From assembly GCA_029931535.1 (NCBI GenBank), contig JAQPZY010001473.1, forward strand, positions 153,501-217,500: 64,000 nucleotides of DNA, read 5' to 3'. The translations under genes and the position numbers were made by a program. Positions 39,151 to 50,734 of the stretch are shown one piece after another. The DNA is from Margaritifera margaritifera. Taxonomy: Eukaryota > Mollusca > Bivalvia > Unionida > Margaritiferidae. How positions within the stretch are numbered: position 1 is the first letter of the stretch; each line of letters starts with the position of its first letter. The notes under the pieces are model-generated. The model was not told the DNA's origin. It did no database searches and saw only the letters and a program-made list of their open reading frames with translations.

Positions 39151-41446
39151 CAGGGGTCTCCAAACTACGGCCTGCGGCTTCGATTTGTCCGGCCCACAAC
39201 CAAAATCGTAAAAAAATATATATAACAAATGAACACTAGACTAACCGCCACGGACAAAAATGTCCCCCCACCAGACCTAAAAAACTGCCACTTTTGGCGG
39301 TTTTCCAGCCAACATGGCAACACTGGTAGCGGCATAAGACACCGGATGTGTGATGAGGCATTGTTGTTTCCGGTTTTTGTCTTGGCCTCAATGCGTGTCA
39401 CTAGCGACAAACATATATTCCTTGTGTTTAAGTCTGTTGCGAAGAATAAAAGAATACAACATTTGTAGACATTATGAAACCAAGCACTTGTCGAACTACT
39501 CTCAATATATGGGAAAGATACGTTATGATAAATTGGAATCCATGAAACGTGGCTTGTCATCACAACAGTTTATATTTAAGAAGAAGAAAGCAGAGAATGA
39601 AGCTGCAACAACTACTGAGTAGCACATCTATTAGCAAAACGAGGAAAACCATTTACTGATGGCGAGCTAGTTAAAATGTGTATGATTCAAGCTGCTGAAG
39701 AAATGTGCCCAGAAAAAGTAGATTTATTAAAGACAATTAGTCTTTCAGCAAACACAGTTGCTCGTAGAATTAAAGACATTGGCATTAATATAAATTTACA
39801 GCTGAATGAAATGGCAAAGAAGTTTGAGTGTTTTTCTCTTGCACTTAACGAATCAACCGATGTTTTGGATACTTCGCAGCTGCTGTTGTTTATTCGCGGG
39901 GTCGGCAGTAATTTTGAAGTTACGGAAGAATTAGCTTCTGTGCATAGTATGCATAGAACAACCATAGGTGAAGACATTTTTAAAGAAGTTGAAAAGTCAC
40001 TTTCTCAATACAAACTGCAATGGAAACAATTGAAGTGCGTTACAACAGATGGAGGTAGAAACATGTGCGGTTCAAAAAAAGGTCTGGTTGGACAAATCTA
40101 CAAAGATTGTGAAAGCGCTAGCTGTTCCAAGCTGATGATTGTTCATTGCATTCTTCATCAGCAAACATTGTGTGGTAAATATTTGGATTTGTCATGCGTT
40201 ATGGAACCTGAAGTTTCAACCGTGAATTTCATTCGCTCACATGGACTTAACCATCGTCAGTTCATAGCATTTCTGGTAGAAATAGTTGCAGAATATCACA
40301 ATTTGTCTTACCACACTTCAGTTCGATGGCTCAGCTGTAGAAAGGTTTTGTCGCGATTTTTTGAGCTTAGAACTGAAATAGAAATGTTCGTAAATGGAAA
40401 AAAAAATGACCTCTACCTTTACTCACAAACAGTGAATGGCTTTGGAAATTAGCTTTTTTCGTAGACTTGACCAAGCACATGAATGACTTCAATCTTAGAC
40501 TACAAGGTGATAACGGGCTTATCTGTGACATGTACACTCAGGTGAAAGCATTCAGGCAAAAACTAGTTCTATTCGAGTCCCAACTGAAGAGGGACTGGTT
40601 TGCTCATTTTAACTGTTGTGAAAAGTTCAACCAAGAAACTGAATCATGATTCCCAACTAGTTTTTACCAAGAAATTATTTACTATCTGAAGCTACAGTTC
40701 CTGGAGTGTTTCTCTGACCTTGATGTGAATGCAGGAGATATAAGCATCTTCAAAAACCCATTTGATTGTGATCTTGAAATACTGCCACCTGAACTGCAAA
40801 TGGAAATGATTGATCTGCAATCCAACGACGTGTTGAAGGACAAATATAAGGAAATCTAATAGATTTCTATAAATGCCTGCCAAGCAATCAATATGCTCCT
40901 GTAAAAACTGTCAGTGGATTACTGTCAGTGTTTGGCACTACTTATGTGTGTAAAAAAACATTATCGAAGAGTAAATATGTGAAATCCACCTACCAATCGA
41001 CCTTGTCTGATGAACATTTACAAGCAATTTTGGTGATAGGTACCACTAATTTTGAACCACAGCTAAATGTAATCTTGTCAGAAAAACATCAGTGCCATGC
41101 TTCTCACTAATTCTGAAATAACATTTCTTTAATTCTAAATAATGTGTATTTGTGTGACAAAAAATTTTGAGTTTTTAGAAGTAAAATTTTAAAATAATGT
41201 GAAATGATATTTGTTACATTGACAAAATATTTTTTGTGATCTCACAGTACATGCATTGATTATACAGTTACATTTACACCTGATTTAGAATTTAATGCAA
41301 CACTGACACAGTAGACTTCAGTAGAGTGGTGTTGTACTTTTTAAAACGATTTTGCATATATTTAAATTTTTCACAGTCGCTTCGGCCCACAAACCCCCTT
41401 CAAAAATCTAACATGGCCCTAGTCTTATAAAGTTTGGAGACCCCTG
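39151..41446 (+). mobile_element. Complete hAT transposon with 16 bp TIRs and 8 bp target duplication
   Basis: CAGGGGTCTCCAAACT at 39151-39166 is exactly inverted at 41431-41446. The target duplication GTCTAAGG lies at 39143-39150 and 41447-41454. Length is 2296 bp. The subterminal sequence (TCCGGCCCAC on the left, TCGGCCCACAAACC on the right) is typical of the group related to GTF2IRD2 and FAM200 transposases. The perfect ends and target duplication suggest a fairly recent insertion, but its transposase is broken, so it was either mobilised in trans or has decayed since. Confidence 0.95.
39440..41110 (+). pseudogene. GTF2IRD2/FAM200-like hAT transposase, lightly broken
   Basis: The single-exon coding region covers the family almost end to end: an N-terminal zinc-finger tail (CRHYETKHLSNY, about 39458), an open 258-codon core (39676-40452) with SLSANTVARRIKDIG, SLALNESTD, CVTTDGG and VHCILHQQTLCGK, then RLQGDNGLICDMY (about 40495) and a C-terminal dimerisation block ending FEPQLNVILSEK before the stop at 41108-41110. 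Breaks are a TAG near 39620, a frameshift near 40430, a TGA near 40647 and a frameshift near 40857. The usual catalytic Asp in the LALDEST motif is Asn (39847-39849), while the second Asp (TTDG) is present. Confidence 0.9.
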
Positions 41447-41699
41447 GTCTAAGGCGCTTGCCTGTACATATCACTGTCATCTGTCCACATGGATTGAGTC
41501 TCAACTTGGCTAATGTGGGTATGTGAGAAAGCTTGCAATTAGCTTCCCTTGAGTTGGTGGTTCTTCCCTGGATTTACTCTGGTTCTTCCTCCACTAAATA
41601 TACTGGCCACCATATATAGCCTATCATGTGCTGAAAATGGCATTGAACCCACAAGACCAAACCAAACCTATTAATATTAACCTATATATGGCAACTCTC

Positions 41700-44560
41700 A
41701 AACCATCAGTAAGCAGAATAATAAAACGTTAATTATCATACACTACCTCGAAATTAGTAGTTAAGATGAATTTTGAAAATAAAAATGGACAAAACTAGTC
41801 CTCAGAAAGGACAATATCAAAGTCTGATTTAACTTGCTCTATGCATAGTAATTTTTTCAAGTTAAGAATTTCAATTTTCAAAAACAATTTTTCTATTTCT
41901 TTATCAATTTTCAACATTTCTTTCTCCAATTTTAACTTTTCTTTTCAATTCTTTCATTAACAAATTGCAAATTTTCCATTTCCAATTCATGGCAGGATAC
42001 ACTAGATTTTCTTTTGCTTGAAATAATGAAAATGAATGCAAATCTATAAGAAAATTTAATTTTAAATGATTATGGACTGTAAACTGTGAATAAATGTAAA
42101 TATTAGTAAATAAAGATTCAAAGCAAACTAAGAAAGAAATTGGACAATTTTACTAATGAATTATCATGCAATAAAGGTAAGAAGCAGAAAAGTGTAAATA
42201 TTGGTTTTTTTTACATTTTAAAAATTTAAAAGGATGAGGTCTGATTTGAAAGACTTTAGTTCTATATTAATATGAACAAATTTTATATTTCTGTATAAAA
42301 ATTATATAGTGCTATTTCTGCATGAATGTTATAATTATATAAGTTGGTTTTATGCTGATATGAAAAAAGTCTCTATTTTATGGATAGAAATTATATATTA
42401 CATTGAAGATAAATGTTAAATTATTCGTTTAATATTTTCATTTAAAGATTTCGAAAAATTAAATAAATACAAAACTTGATGTTACATTACTGGTAAATTC
42501 ATATTTTAAAAAATAATAAAAATTACTTGTTTTCTTCTCTCTAAAAGTATTTTTTGTTGACATACTTAAGCGCTCCGAAATGGTTGTAGCTTTTTTGACC
42601 AAGAATGCAATATTTTCATCTGAAAACTTGAAATGTAAAGCTCCAAATATATTGAATGCAACCATATTCCAATGTAAGTACTTGATTTGCATAAAAATCA
42701 TAATTATTTTAAATTTAATATGATGAAATGTATTTCTTAAAATAAAGTTAAAAAGGTTTTTTAATTTACATTAAAATGAAGGATGTTAATAAGTACGAGT
42801 TCAAGTCTATTATTACTGGAATAAAATATGTATCTCACATGAAGGATATACAATAATGTATAGTGTAACCATTCATCTAATAGATCTACATATCATAGAC
42901 ATGGTATTAAATGAAGGAGAGATATCAGATGAGGGTTTATTGCATCTTACAAAAATCAATAAAAATATTGTCAAATAGGCCATTTTACCCTCGATATCTA
43001 ACCTAAATGGCAAGCCCCTCAAATGTGGGCAGTCAGCAATTTAATTCATAATCAACTCCTGCGAAGGTGGTGGAGTTGTTGGTTTTGGCCCACCACCTGT
43101 TTTTGGCTTTTGAAAGTCATAAATTTTTTCCTTGGTTGCAAAATTTTATTTCAAAAACTATTTATTATGAAATGATATAAAATGTACAATGATGCATGTG
43201 TATATTTATGTTGATGGTAACATAAATTAAGAAATTTAATATTAAAAATACATGAAAGGCCAATATGTTTAATTTATTTACAAGTAGTGATGATTGTTGT
43301 ACATGTATCTGTTGCCTTGAAAAATTTCATCTGATTTTCTGTAAGCAGTATTGTTGCAATTTGCTATTTTCAGGAAATATGAATATTCAAGTTCAGTATA
43401 CAGGCAATATAATTTTGTGAGTAATTATAAATATTGCTTTACATTGTAATGAAACTGTAACAATTTGTTCAAGTTTCCAAAATTTCAAATAACAATATTT
43501 TCATATATCTGAATTCTATATATTCCTCAAAATCAGCCCTCATACACTTACTTAGTAAATAAAGTCACATTTAAATTGGAAGAGTTTTCTAATATAAAAT
43601 TACCCCTTTCTTTTGCATTTTCATATTCTTTTTGCACTGAAGAATGTTCATTGCTTCAGATGAGACACTGGAAATAATAAAATTATTAAGGTCTTATTAA
43701 TTTTTATTCAGTCTGTCATAATACTCACATTTTATAATACGCATAGTTCTTTGAAATTTAAAGATGAAAACTTGGAATTTGAATAGAGGGAGTATGACTA
43801 AATCGTAATACACATGTACTGTCTTAATTCAGAAAATGTTAATTGTCACTATTAATAAAACCTTAACTATGAGATATAAATTAAAAATGTTAAATTTGTT
43901 TGAATATTTTGCATCTTTTATTTATGATAATTACATTATGAAATAACAATGTAAAGCTGCTGTCTACTGTAGAAATGATTTTTTCCTTTCTATTGACTAT
44001 GTATAATAAACAATGACTACTGTTTCTCTAGTTTAATCTGTACTGACTTTATCTGTTCACTAAATGTCTACAGTAGTAATTTATATATTGGCATCAAAAG
44101 CAAATAGGTCAGCCCGAGACTGATAGACTTCAGTAATGAAAACATCATTCTTTAAAAGTTATATTATTTGAAACAAAATTTGTAAATATTGTAGATATTT
44201 ACGCAGTAATGGCCTCAGTCGACTCTTCCCACGCCTTCTCTTTGTCTTTTGTGCTCACTACCCCCTCACCACCGCAACCTTTATATTTTCCAATTAATAC
44301 ATCCTCTCTTTTCAATATACCCTCCACCAACAGTCCAATTTGCACATCTTTTTTTTCCTTCAGTATTACCCTTGTTTTATAACACACAATACACATTATG
44401 CAGAAGAAGCCGATACAGAAGATATGATTGTTTACGGAAGTGCACGAGCATCTCCTTAGCAACAAGCATCTTTTGCAGTTTCATAACTAGAGATCTCAGT
44501 AGCCAACCGCTTACGTGCTTAATAATTTGAGTATTACATCTCCCTCAACTGAGTTCATTC
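41700..44560. other. AT-rich intergenic stretch, no gene supported
   Basis: Long A/T-rich spacer between the hAT/SINE block and the zinc-finger gene. Frames at 42459-42701 and 44199-44530 are short, overlap on opposite strands and match nothing I know. No tandem repeat or element ends noticed. Confidence 0.5.
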
Positions 44561-44580
44561 AAATTTGAGGAGACCAGTAT

Positions 44581-44902
44581 TCATGAATCATATTTTGAGT
44601 GCACACTCACATGAGTGACAATCTCTGTTTTTTTCAGTTGAGTTTTACACTCAACTTGAGGAATTTCGAGAATACATTCCCAGGACTCCTCAACCTGAAA
44701 CTCTGTTGACAGTCCTGGAAACATTATATAACAAACAACATATTTAAATGGTTTTTCTCTGATATGTATCCTGGTGTGCTCCTTCAAATTACCATGCACC
44801 CTGAACATTTTATCACAAGCTATACATAAGAAAGGATTTCTCCAGTATGTATGGTGGTGTGCTCCATTAACTTACCATGCACCCTGAACATTTTCTCACA
44901 AA
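44581..44902 (-). pseudogene. Decayed C-terminal zinc fingers of the adjacent array
   Basis: Downstream of the stop of the main zinc-finger frame, the sequence still encodes finger pieces in other frames: a linker and finger near 44820-44905, and MFRVHGNLKEHTRIHIREKPF (44808 to about 44745) followed by a Cys-bearing start of another finger. At least two single-base frameshifts separate them, the first near 44910 in a GEKPF linker that has one A too few. So the array was longer, or this is the decayed edge of the gene's 3' end. Confidence 0.75.
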
Positions 44903-46234
44903 CTATACATTAGAAAGGTTTTCTCCAGTGTGTATATTCATGTGCACCTTCAACCCATCACTCACACTAAACATTTGATCACAAACTCCACATTTGAATG
45001 GTTTCTCTCCAGTATGCATCATCATATGCACCTTCAGATTTCCAACCACACTAAATATTTTATCACAAATGTCACATTTGAATGGTTTCTTTCCAGTATG
45101 CATCATCACATGTACTTTTAAAAGGCCAAGCTGACCAAACCCCTTTTTACAAACTTCACATTTAAATGGAGGATCTCTGTTATGTATCATGATGTGCTTC
45201 TTCAAAGCACCACTCCAACTAAAAAGTTTATCACAAACTTCACATTTGAAAGTTTTTTCTCTCTCATGTATCCACGTGTGGGTCTTCAAAGCATGACTCC
45301 AACGAAACAGTTTACCACAAACTTCACATCTGAATCTTTTTTCTCCTGTATGTATCCTCATGTGGCTCTTCATATCACGATTCCGACTAAATGTGTTATT
45401 ACAAACTTCACATTTGTATGGTTTTTCACCAGTATGAGTCCTCATGTGTTCCCTCAGATTTCCATCATGACTGAACATTTTATCACAAAGGTCACATTTG
45501 AGTAGTTCTTCTCCAGTATGTATCATCATATGCCTTCTTAACTCTTCATTATAACTAAACCTTGTATCACAAACTTCACATTTGAATGGTTTTTCTCCAG
45601 TATGTATCCTTGTGTGTGTCTTTAACTCGCTACTCCTTCTAAATATTTTATCACAAACGTTACATTTAAATGGTTTCTCTTCTGTATGTATCCTCGTATG
45701 CATCTTCAGACCTCCACTTTCACAAAACCTTTTATCACAAACTGCACATTTGAATGGTCTTTCTCCAGTATGTATCCTCATGTGCTTCCTCAAATAACCA
45801 ATGTGGCTAAACGGTTTATTACACATCTCACATTTGAATGGTTTTTCTCCAGAATGAACCCTCTTATGCAGCTTCAGTACGCTATTCCGACAAAACCTTT
45901 TATCACAAACGTTACAATTGTATGGTTTTTCTCCAGTATGCATTCTCAAATGTATCTTCAAATCACCACTCTGACTAAAGCTTTTTTCACAAACTTCACA
46001 TTTGAATGGTTTTTCTCCAGTATGTATCCTGATGTGCGTCTTCAAGTCACTGCTCCGTCTAAACATTTTATAACAGAAATCACATTTTAATTTTTTCTCA
46101 CCGGTACGTCTCCTCTTAGGTGTCTTCAAATCTCCATTTTCACTAAGCATTTTATCTCGAAATTCGCATTTCAAGGGTTCCTCTCCGCTATTTATTCCCG
46201 TGTTCTTCTTCAAAACATCACCGGGACTAAACAT
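44903..46234 (-). CDS. C2H2 zinc-finger protein with 14 intact fingers
   Basis: The 443-residue frame is a tandem array of Kruppel-type C2H2 fingers, expected to bind DNA in the nucleus as a sequence-specific regulator or transposon silencer. Fourteen fingers have intact Cys-x2-Cys-x12-His-x3-His spacing, from CDFC (about residue 51) to the last HMNIH (about residue 434), mostly joined by TGEKP-like linkers. The first two N-terminal units are degenerate: one has Arg for Cys and no His pair. No KRAB, BTB or SCAN domain is visible. ATG 46234 lies inside a degenerate finger; the frame is open 12 codons further up to a TGA at 46268-46270, and an upstream exon is possible. The C-terminus ends by frameshift in a linker, with decayed fingers after it. 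Contact residues vary between fingers, as in fast-evolving lineage-specific arrays. It may be a recent paralogue or an early pseudogene. Confidence 0.85.
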   Translation of the reverse strand: MFSPGDVLKKNTGINSGEEPLKCEFRDKMLSENGDLKTPKRRRTGEKKLKCDFCYKMFRRSSDLKTHIRIHTGEKPFKCEVCEKSFSQSGDLKIHLRMHTGEKPYNCNVCDKRFCRNSVLKLHKRVHSGEKPFKCEMCNKPFSHIGYLRKHMRIHTGERPFKCAVCDKRFCESGGLKMHTRIHTEEKPFKCNVCDKIFRRSSELKTHTRIHTGEKPFKCEVCDTRFSYNEELRRHMMIHTGEELLKCDLCDKMFSHDGNLREHMRTHTGEKPYKCEVCNNTFSRNRDMKSHMRIHTGEKRFRCEVCGKLFRWSHALKTHTWIHEREKTFKCEVCDKLFSWSGALKKHIMIHNRDPPFKCEVCKKGFGQLGLLKVHVMMHTGKKPFKCDICDKIFSVVGNLKVHMMMHTGEKPFKCGVCDQMFSVSDGLKVHMNIHTGENLSNV

Positions 46235-46432
46235 TTTATTACAGATCGCATATATGACTGCTTTTACTCAATTACAATGGCGTGCTGTATTTCCTTCCAT
46301 ATGAATTTGACACATCATCTATTTGAGCATATTATCATTCTAAACGAATCTGACAGTTAATTTCGGAGCAAATATCTCCTCTATCCACAAAAAGTCTCCG
46401 TGTTTCAGCCACCCAGACTTTGTTCTAATGAC

Positions 46433-46446
46433 CGGTCACGTGACCG
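46433..46446. promoter_or_regulatory. Palindromic CACGTG E-box upstream of the zinc-finger gene
   Basis: CGGTCACGTGACCG is a perfect 14 bp palindrome containing GTCACGTGAC, the preferred site of USF/TFE/MITF-type bHLH-zipper factors. It lies about 200 bp upstream of the zinc-finger ATG in a locally GC- and CpG-richer stretch (46385-46530), so it is a plausible promoter element. No TATA box is evident. Confidence 0.45.
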
Positions 46447-46549
46447 TTAACGTCGGCATGAAACCCGAATCTCTTGAAGTAATCCGAGATGTCTCAGTAG
46501 CCCTTATCGCCCGGCCCGCTTCTACAATGGATAGCCAAACCATACCTTG

Positions 46550-48040
46550 GAAAAAAAAAAAAAAAAAAAAGAAGAAGAAGACGGAAAAGAAAAAGGTGCT
46601 GTAATTATTGATTTATGTAATTAGATGAATAAAGAAACAAAGCATGCTAATTCATACATGAAAGATAAGGAAAAGTTAATTTTATGTCAGTCAGCAAGAA
46701 GGCTGTTACACCAATTTCGCTGTTTACAAGCCTAGCGTCTTTGTGACGTTATGTACAATATGATGTCATAACCTCAATGATGTCAACACTTTCTAAAGGG
46801 ATGCAATAAAAAAAAGTATCTGTTTGATGTAAACAAAACCCAAGAGGGCGTTCCCAGGACTGATACCTGCAAATTATCTATGTAGATACAATAGTATTTA
46901 TGGCAAGCACACCCGCTTTGAAATAAAATGAAAAAATAATAATAATAATAATAAAAAAATAGCACTTTGGCCTCAATGGAAATGTAAAAGTACGCAGCCG
47001 TTTTGAAAACTGGCACTCTGGCCTCTAACGGGAATTTGATGTTAAAAATATCAATAGGATTAACAATAGTATATACTCCTATCAGTTAGAATTGATTACA
47101 ATGTATAGTCTCGTATTTGCTCATATGAAGTCATGTGGTCAAAATAAATGGTGTAATGACCAAGAAGGGCAAATACACTTTTAGGTAATATCCTTTAATA
47201 AGTCATTGTAAAATAAATTGATGCTCCTTAACGATCGGTAGTAGAATATTTGAAATACCAACCGGAAATGTGTGCCTACTTAAATTGAAGGGAAAAAAAA
47301 AAAATATGTATGTACTGTGATTTCTTTCTGGAATAGTGGTATTTTTGTACTAAGCTTAACTACCTTTCATTTAAACAAGAAATATATTTCAAATTTTGTA
47401 TAAAAAAGTTTTTATACATTGTTTTCACCAAGAATAATTTGTGCAAAGCATGTAAATTCGTGGTTCGACCACAGCTGCACAGAATCATGCACGACTCGTG
47501 TTCGCGATGGCAGCATCGAACTTGTGACACGGGTTAGTTACCTGTATTAGTAGTAGTAGTAGTAGTAAGAGTAGTAAGAGTAGCGTTTTTTTATATTAAA
47601 TAATAAAATGTTGAAAAATTGTGTAAATTGTGTTGCGTATTATACCTGTCAGTAATTAAAATAATTTGATACATATGTATAACAACAGCATTTGTACATG
47701 ATAGCCGATTATTCTAAAGCCATGTTCTGTTGGTGGAGACAAGTTATTTTCCTTGTGACCGATGACAATTATTTAAGCGATTCGCACTATTGACAATTAC
47801 TGGGAGTTGTTCCATATACCCGTTAACATTAAGCAACACAGTATATTCCAATGAAAACGTCATTATTCTAGTAGCACATTATGTCCCTAATAAAACGTAT
47901 GTGGTTCGAAACGTCCCAGCCGAATCATCCTGACCAAAAGTAGCGTTTGGGCCGAACTGGTTTGGCTCGAAAAGACCTGAGCCATTTTCATTGGGTCCTA
48001 TATAGGTCTCTACGGAAAATGTAATTTTAACTTTTACCAT
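46550..48040. other. Spacer with A-run and short trinucleotide repeats
   Basis: Contains an A-run at 46551-46570, an AAT-type run near 46936-46955 and a TAG run near 47548-47568. No gene recognised. Confidence 0.5.
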
Positions 48041-48044
48041 GAGA

Positions 48045-48640
48045 TTTACCGTAAACACTGATAAAGTTACATTGTTACATTCTTAGAAGTGGTTGACCTC
48101 AAAAGGGGTTACATTGTTACATCGTTAGAAGTGGTTGACCTCAATAATACGGGCCATTTAAGGGCTCTACGGGAATTAACATTACTCGGTAGGTTTATAT
48201 TGTGGGCCGTTCTGGAGTTCTACGGGAAATGTAATGTTAAGATTTTTCAGATATTATCCATCTCGGAATTTGCTTTACGCCGTAGGTTTACACTGTTGGC
48301 AGTTCTGAGCAGTGGCGGCACGATGGTTCGAGGCGCCCGGGGGTAATGTTCTTTAGTGTTGCCCCTACTTTGCCACAGAGAACAGTTTTTATGTCAGTTG
48401 CCAACCTCCAACCCCCTCCCATCTACGCCCCGGTTATACATGCAAAATAAAAATCCCGACGGCTCCCCTCGCCCGGTGCTTGGGGGCAATTGCGCCCCCC
48501 TCGCACCGCCAGTGGTTCTGAGGCTCTACGGGAAATGTAATGTTAACCTTTTTACATACTATCCATTCAGGAATTACCAGCACGCTGTAGGTTTACATTG
48601 TGGGCTGTTGTGACGCTCTACGGGACATGAATTGTTAATT
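48045..48640. repeat. Diverged tandem repeat with TTTACATTGTGGGC / CTCTACGGGAAATG cores
   Basis: Motifs such as AGAAGTGGTTGACCTCAA (two copies, 48086 and 48130), GGTTTACATTGTGGGC-like segments (48192, 48285, 48589) and CTCTACGGGAAATGTAATGTT (48218, 48525) recur at roughly 90-130 bp, interrupted by a MITE. Related phrases reappear near 55990-56120. Confidence 0.7.
48310..48514. mobile_element. hAT-type MITE, 205 bp, with 8 bp target duplication
   Basis: Flanked by the direct repeat GTTCTGAG (48302-48309 and 48515-48522). Ends are CAGTGGCGGCACG on the left and, read inward on the other strand, CACTGGCGGTGCG on the right. It is GC-rich, non-coding, and of the same general type as the MITE at 10179-10320. 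Confidence 0.88.
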
Positions 48641-48645
48641 TTTTT

Positions 48646-48838
48646 TATTACTATCCAACACCTCACATTTTGAGTACTATCCAACATCCACTTTTTTGCT
48701 ACTATCCAACACCCCACTTTTTTATTACTATCCAACGACCCACTTTTTGATTACTATCCAACGACCCACTTTTTGAGTACTATCCAACATCCACACTTTG
48801 ATTAATATCAAACATACCATATTTTGACTAAGATCCAA
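48646..48838. repeat. 26 bp tandem repeat, 7-8 copies
   Basis: Unit is near TTACTATCCAACACCCACTTTTTGA. The leading TACTATCCA echoes the end of the preceding diverged repeat, so the short repeat probably grew from it. Confidence 0.9.
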
Positions 48839-49550
48839 CCAAGACGCGGAAGCAGGTCCGGGTTGATCTCATGAGGCCTGAGGGTGAGGAAGACAAGCTG
48901 CGCTGCCTGATTGCCGACCCAACGTTTCAGACAAGATATTTAGCAGCTACCATGTTGCTGTTCATTCCACAAAGGCCTACCTGAAGTAAAACCGCCCAAT
49001 TTATACGGGGCAAGCAATCATCGACCGCAGCAAACTCCTCATGTATCAAGCCGCTCTATCGTGGAGAGGCGGTCCCGCTATACACGGACACCCACAGCCT
49101 GCTGCTGCAGATTGAGACTACCGATTTCTATCGCGATATGGCTGAAAATGCCAGCCTCTAAGACACGAGCGAATACCACTGTGAGCACTCAATCTATAGC
49201 AGAGCTAGCAAGAAGGATATAGGCAAGTTTAAAGATGAGTGCTCCAGTCAACGAATTGCCGAGTTTGTTTACCTCCGCTACAAGATGTACAGCATTTTGA
49301 AAGCTGACAGCGTAAACATTCGTAAGGCAAAAGGCATTTCGAGGACGATAGTAAAAGCCTTCTACCTGGAGTGCCTCCAAGAGAAAAACAGAGTTTTTCG
49401 GCACACTATGTCTTCGTTGCATAGTAGCGGCCACAAGATAGGGTTCTACAGAAGAAAACAAAAGAAACCAATCTCCGCTGCACACTTAAAAAAGGATCGT
49501 CAAAGATGGCACTACAACGCGGGGATATTGCCTTTGCTTGCCATCCACTA
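48836..49550 (+). pseudogene. Virus-type family B DNA polymerase, C-terminal part, degraded
   Basis: The second polymerase remnant in the window. In order it shows CLIADPTF (about 48908), the motif C region YTDTHSLLLQIET (49081-49119), a phenylalanine/aspartate-rich block, FKDEC (about 49230), FVYLRYKMYSIL (about 49265-49300), KAKGISRTIVKAF and FRHTMSSLHSSGHKI (to about 49441). This matches the palm and thumb end of Polinton/adintovirus polymerases. The N-terminal two thirds are absent or replaced by the tandem repeats. Motif C is DTHS (49087-49098), not DTDS. Frameshifts and an in-frame stop near 49161 break it. GC content is higher than in the surrounding AT-rich DNA. Confidence 0.8.
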
Positions 49551-49895
49551 ACCGGCGGGGACATCCACTATTTATCGAGCGACACGAACGAGCTTCACAA
49601 TGGCATCTATATATCGGGCGGGTGAAAGGGGGAGGGGGACAAGTGTATGCCTGCAACACGAGCAGCAAACTGCCGCATCGAGAATGGGGTTTCACACTAG
49701 ACCTTCATGAGAAAGTTGACACCGTCCCCCAGATGAGTGACAAGGCCAGGAATTTTGTACGTTTTTGGGGCGTATGCCACGCTATGAATCACGCTCCATA
49801 ACTCTACCTCCATACTAGCGGCATAAAATGCCAGCGCAAAAAGAAATGTATTGTTGTTACCAAGCTAGTGTGGTTGAGAAGGGAACAATTTTGCT
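49551..49895 (+). pseudogene. Unassigned coding-like segment after the polymerase
   Basis: Two plus frames carry protein-like sequence (one with HPLTGGDIHYLSSDTNELHN, one with GFTLDLHEKVDTVPQMSDKA) with base composition similar to the polymerase remnant. This could be a small gene of the same element broken by frameshift. I do not recognise it. Confidence 0.3.
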
Positions 49896-50247
49896 TTAAA
49901 AGTACTTGTAAGCGACAAAGCCCGCTACGGTGAGGCCCCCGATAAAAAATATCAGCTCATATTTCTGCAGCTCAATCGATGGTGTATAGAAATCAGAAAG
50001 CTTGGGCTCGTCGCTAAGCTCGCAGTCCAGGTTAATGTCAGCGGGTTTGTATGCTCTATGAGCAGATACTAAGAATTACTCGCGCTCAGTTTCTCTAATA
50101 TTTTGATAACGTTATCCAGGAAGATGTTGGTCAAGCAATCGCTCGTTGGGGTAATCAAGGCGCTCGCAGCGCTTCCGTTGGTATTTAGCCTGTTCAGCTT
50201 GGAGCTGTTCTACTGCCCTTATCATGACGGATGCTTCTTCCTCAGCC

Positions 50248-50343
<96 letters not shown>

Positions 50344-50470
50344 TGCGCGCTTGTCGCTCGGTTCGCCGCCTTCCCGCTCTTCCAGCCGCATCATCAATGC
50401 TGCGCGGCGTTCTATCATTAAGGCGGACAGCTTTTTACCAGAAAACCAGAGACCACCCCACAATGATTTG
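49896..50470 (-). pseudogene. Coiled, C-terminally membrane-anchored protein remnant of the viral-type element
   Basis: The minus strand ends with a clean C-terminus at 49896-49898 (TAA): an acidic segment (ADINLDCELSDEPKLSDFY), then YELIFFIGGLTVAGFVAYKYF, a single membrane-spanning helix at the very end. Upstream (50110-50250) is a Glu/Ala/Arg-rich helix ([15 protein letters not shown]). Beyond a TA microsatellite (50251-50340) a similar helix resumes ([19 protein letters not shown]). Frameshifts lie near 50080-50110. The layout (charged coil, acidic stretch, tail anchor) suggests a virion or membrane-associated protein, but the family is unknown to me. It is on the strand opposite to the polymerase and collinear with the ATPase remnant. 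Confidence 0.5.
50251..50340. repeat. (TA)n microsatellite inside a coding remnant
   Basis: About 45 TA units lie between two charged-helix segments of the minus-strand remnant. They keep a frame open as Tyr-Ile repeats, which inflates frames in this area. Confidence 0.97.
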
Positions 50471-50734
50471 TTTACCTTAGTAACTTGTGTTGGTTCTTGT
50501 GGCTATTCCCTTATTGGTTCCATTATAAATTGTGCCTGCGCAGATAATACCTTGTCTTTTTTTATCTTTTTTTTTCTTCAAATTACTGCATTTCTGACGA
50601 CACGACGGGGACAGTCGGGACTACGGGCTGAACATGCTTGTAGGTGATCATGTTCGCAGCTGAAAGGGGGGGGGGGTGTAGGGGCCTGTATCACTCCTTA
50701 CTTAAAATACATGTGGGCGCAGATGCTTGTTAAA

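Larger units (their letters stand above)
39127..41690 (+). repeat. tRNA-derived SINE split by a hAT insertion
   Basis: The left part (39127-39150) ends GGTGGCTCAATGGTCTAAGG, a box A-type sequence. The right part resumes at 41447 with the duplicated GTCTAAGG and runs CGCTTGCCTGTACATATCAC, a box B-like GGATTGAGTC, and a body ending near 41690 in ACCAAACC. Removing the insertion and one target copy gives a continuous SINE head matching the fragment at 19.65 kb. Confidence 0.85.

Noticed and set aside
38770..39563. Minus frames of 101 and 132 codons near the Harbinger and hAT junction
   Set aside because: Opposite-strand shadows of transposase exon 4 and the hAT terminal region, which have family matches on plus.
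44930..46090. Several plus-strand frames of 60-134 codons opposite the zinc-finger gene
   Set aside because: They are antisense shadows of the periodic finger sequence (repeating every 84 bp).
50103..50647. Plus frames of 125 and 138 codons through the TA tract
   Set aside because: Held open by the Tyr-Ile repeat; the minus strand carries the coherent helical and tail-anchor sequence.
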